A stretch of DNA of 7,775 nucleotides, from the NCBI GenBank assembly GCA_947468255.1, contig CANIMM010000137.1:1-7775 (forward strand). Reading direction: 5' to 3'. The notes beneath the pieces are model-generated. The model was not told where the DNA came from and ran no database searches. It saw only the letters and a program-made list of their open reading frames with translations. The stretch comes from Chitinophagaceae bacterium (GTDB taxonomy: Bacteria; Bacteroidota; Bacteroidia; Chitinophagales; Chitinophagaceae). Position numbers and translations under genes: made by a program. Below are positions 6,387 through 7,775 of this stretch, piece by piece; the stretch's first letter is position 1; the number at the start of each line of letters is the position of its first letter.

Positions 6387-7775
6387 TTACCGGATGCCAT
6401 GCATCATCTTTTTTAACAGGGGTGTTAGGGCATATAATAAGATAGCTGCCGCCCCGGTTAATATTACAAATACCATAAAAAATTCAAACAGGTTGTGAAT
6501 TTGAAAACCTGCAAATAGGGGGTAATCCGTATTAATTTGACTTTTATTTAATTGATCCAATTGAGTAGTAGTGAGCGTGATTTTTTTATCCAGCACATCT
6601 TGTAGATTGATCCCTAACTCATTAGCTTTTTTAAATTTATCCCCGGTTGCGGGTAATAAGGAACCAAGGGTACCCGCAAGGGCATAGCCTGAGGCGTTAG
6701 ACAAAAAGAATACTCCGTACAATAAAGAAGAGAATCTTTTGGGAGACAATTTAGAAACTAGTGATAGGCCGATTGGAGACAAGCATAATTCGGCGCAGGT
6801 TTGAACAAGGTATAATAGGATTAGCCATTTAATGGCAAGTAAACCAGAATTCCCTAGGTCTTTCACATTGTGGGCTATGATAAAATAGCTAAGGGCAATT
6901 AGGGCCAATCCCATGGCTTGTTTTACAGGCGAAATGGGTTCTTTTCCCTTGCCGCGCAAATAGTCCCACAGCATGCTAAATGGGATTGCAAAGGCTACTA
7001 CAAAAAGGCCATTAAAAATCTGGACCATTGATGGAGGCATTTGCCATCCAAAAAAATTCCGGTCAGTTTGATTGTCGGCTATAAAAGTGAGCGAAGAGCC
7101 GGCCTGCTCAAAGGCTGCCCAAAAGAAAATAATAAAAAACGATACGATATAAATTACCAAAATTCTGTCAGTTTCTATTTTGGTCAGTGATTTATCTGAA
7201 AGTATCAAGCCGGCAAGGGTAAGGCCGCTGGAATAAATTAAAGAATAGATTATGTTTTGGCCAAAAACAAAATGAATGACGAGTCCGAGTCCAATGAACG
7301 CAACACAGGCTACCAGTAAGGATGTTTTCGAAAAAGAAGCTTTTTGCGCTTCCCCTTCTTCAAAATCGCCCGATTCATTTTTGGATGGCAACCCACCAAT
7401 TGCTTTACCATCGGGCCTTACCACATATTTATCCTTTAAAAAAAAGAATAGGGCAGATCCTAAGAGCATAGCGATTGAAGCAGCTAAGAATCCCCATCTA
7501 AAGGCATGGATATCTCTGATGCCAGCTAGGTCCTTAACATCACCTACGAGTGGACAAATCAGTTGTCCTAGGAATGCACCTAGATTAATACCCATGTAAA
7601 AAATCGTGAAAGCACTATCAAGCTTACTTTTTTCTGCTTTGGGATACAGGCTTCCTACCATACTGGAGATATTTGGTTTAAAAAAACCATTTCCAAAAAT
7701 AATGATCCCCAAAGCACTCCACATCAATATTTTGGCTAGTTCTAAGTTGGCGCCAAACACGCTGGCGCTAAAAAA
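6387..7775 (-). CDS. Proton-coupled oligopeptide transporter (POT/PTR2 family), N-terminus outside the window
   Basis: The frame is open to the right edge, so this gene is cut at its 5' end. The GTG at 7760-7758 is an internal valine, not a start: the in-frame residues before it (FFSAS) continue the hydrophobic segment. Counting from the edge, visible POT motifs are GNGFFKPNIS (28-37), the PTR2 signature FYMGINLGAFLG (59-70), FWAAFEQAGSSL (218-229) and ELCLSPIGLSLVSKLSP (329-345). Aligned on the GNG motif to the downstream paralogue, about 90 or more residues are missing, including the ExxER proton-coupling motif, which therefore cannot be checked. It differs from its neighbour in a hydrophilic insert between the last two helices (about 375-420, Lys/Asp/Thr-rich) and in a charged segment (about 120-147) in the central linker. 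Both proteins end with a PLLKKMM/PWLKKMM tail. Likely role is uptake of small peptides; the two copies may differ in specificity. Confidence 0.93.
   Translation of the reverse strand, partial: FFSASVFGANLELAKILMWSALGIIIFGNGFFKPNISSMVGSLYPKAEKSKLDSAFTIFYMGINLGAFLGQLICPLVGDVKDLAGIRDIHAFRWGFLAASIAMLLGSALFFFLKDKYVVRPDGKAIGGLPSKNESGDFEEGEAQKASFSKTSLLVACVAFIGLGLVIHFVFGQNIIYSLIYSSGLTLAGLILSDKSLTKIETDRILVIYIVSFFIIFFWAAFEQAGSSLTFIADNQTDRNFFGWQMPPSMVQIFNGLFVVAFAIPFSMLWDYLRGKGKEPISPVKQAMGLALIALSYFIIAHNVKDLGNSGLLAIKWLILLYLVQTCAELCLSPIGLSLVSKLSPKRFSSLLYGVFFLSNASGYALAGTLGSLLPATGDKFKKANELGINLQDVLDKKITLTTTQLDQLNKSQINTDYPLFAGFQIHNLFEFFMVFVILTGAAAILLYALTPLLKKMMHGIR

Noticed and set aside
7276..7599. 107-codon plus-strand frame inside the second POT gene
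   Set aside because: It is antisense to a strongly supported transporter; its length follows from the codon pattern of the opposite strand.
7758..7760. GTG codon as the start of the upstream POT gene
   Set aside because: The frame continues to the window edge and the paralogue has about 90 more residues before the same conserved motif, so the GTG is an internal valine.

Overview
The window looks like an ordinary piece of chromosome from a member of the Bacteroidota, perhaps of the Chitinophagaceae. The reasons are the AT-rich, A-rich gene leaders without Shine-Dalgarno sequences, several matches to the Bacteroidota sigma-factor element TAnnTTTG just upstream of genes, a SerRS with the motif-3 variant NGSSLALPR that I associate with this phylum, and a VanZ-like gene directly after gcvH. 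The family placement is an inference; no marker RNA is present.

Left part (1-2191, all minus strand, read from right to left): a small conserved protein of unknown function (118 aa) is followed 5 bp later by a secreted cyclophilin-type peptidylprolyl isomerase. After a 104-bp gap comes gcvH, the lipoyl carrier of the glycine cleavage system, and after another 125 bp a VanZ-like membrane protein. At the left edge a good promoter match leads into the first codons of another minus-strand gene that leaves the window.

Middle (2192-3653): a 193-bp divergent promoter region, the longest gap between genes in the window, separates the 118-aa gene from serS, the only plus-strand gene. serS has a clear TAnnTTTG promoter.

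Right part (3699-7775, minus strand, convergent with serS): two tandem proton-coupled oligopeptide (POT/PTR2) transporters, the upstream one cut by the right edge, then an AlkB-type membrane di-iron hydroxylase. A perfect 15-bp hairpin between the two transporters probably ends the first transcript. The second transporter and alkB are only 43 bp apart with no hairpin between them, so they may be transcribed together.

The genes are mostly housekeeping or common accessory functions: translation (serS), one-carbon metabolism (gcvH), envelope protein folding (PPIase), peptide uptake (two POTs) and hydrocarbon or fatty-chain oxidation (AlkB). I see no mobile element, CRISPR, RNA gene, phage gene or defence system, and no clear sign of a new multi-gene system. 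No stretch longer than 300 bases lacks a gene.
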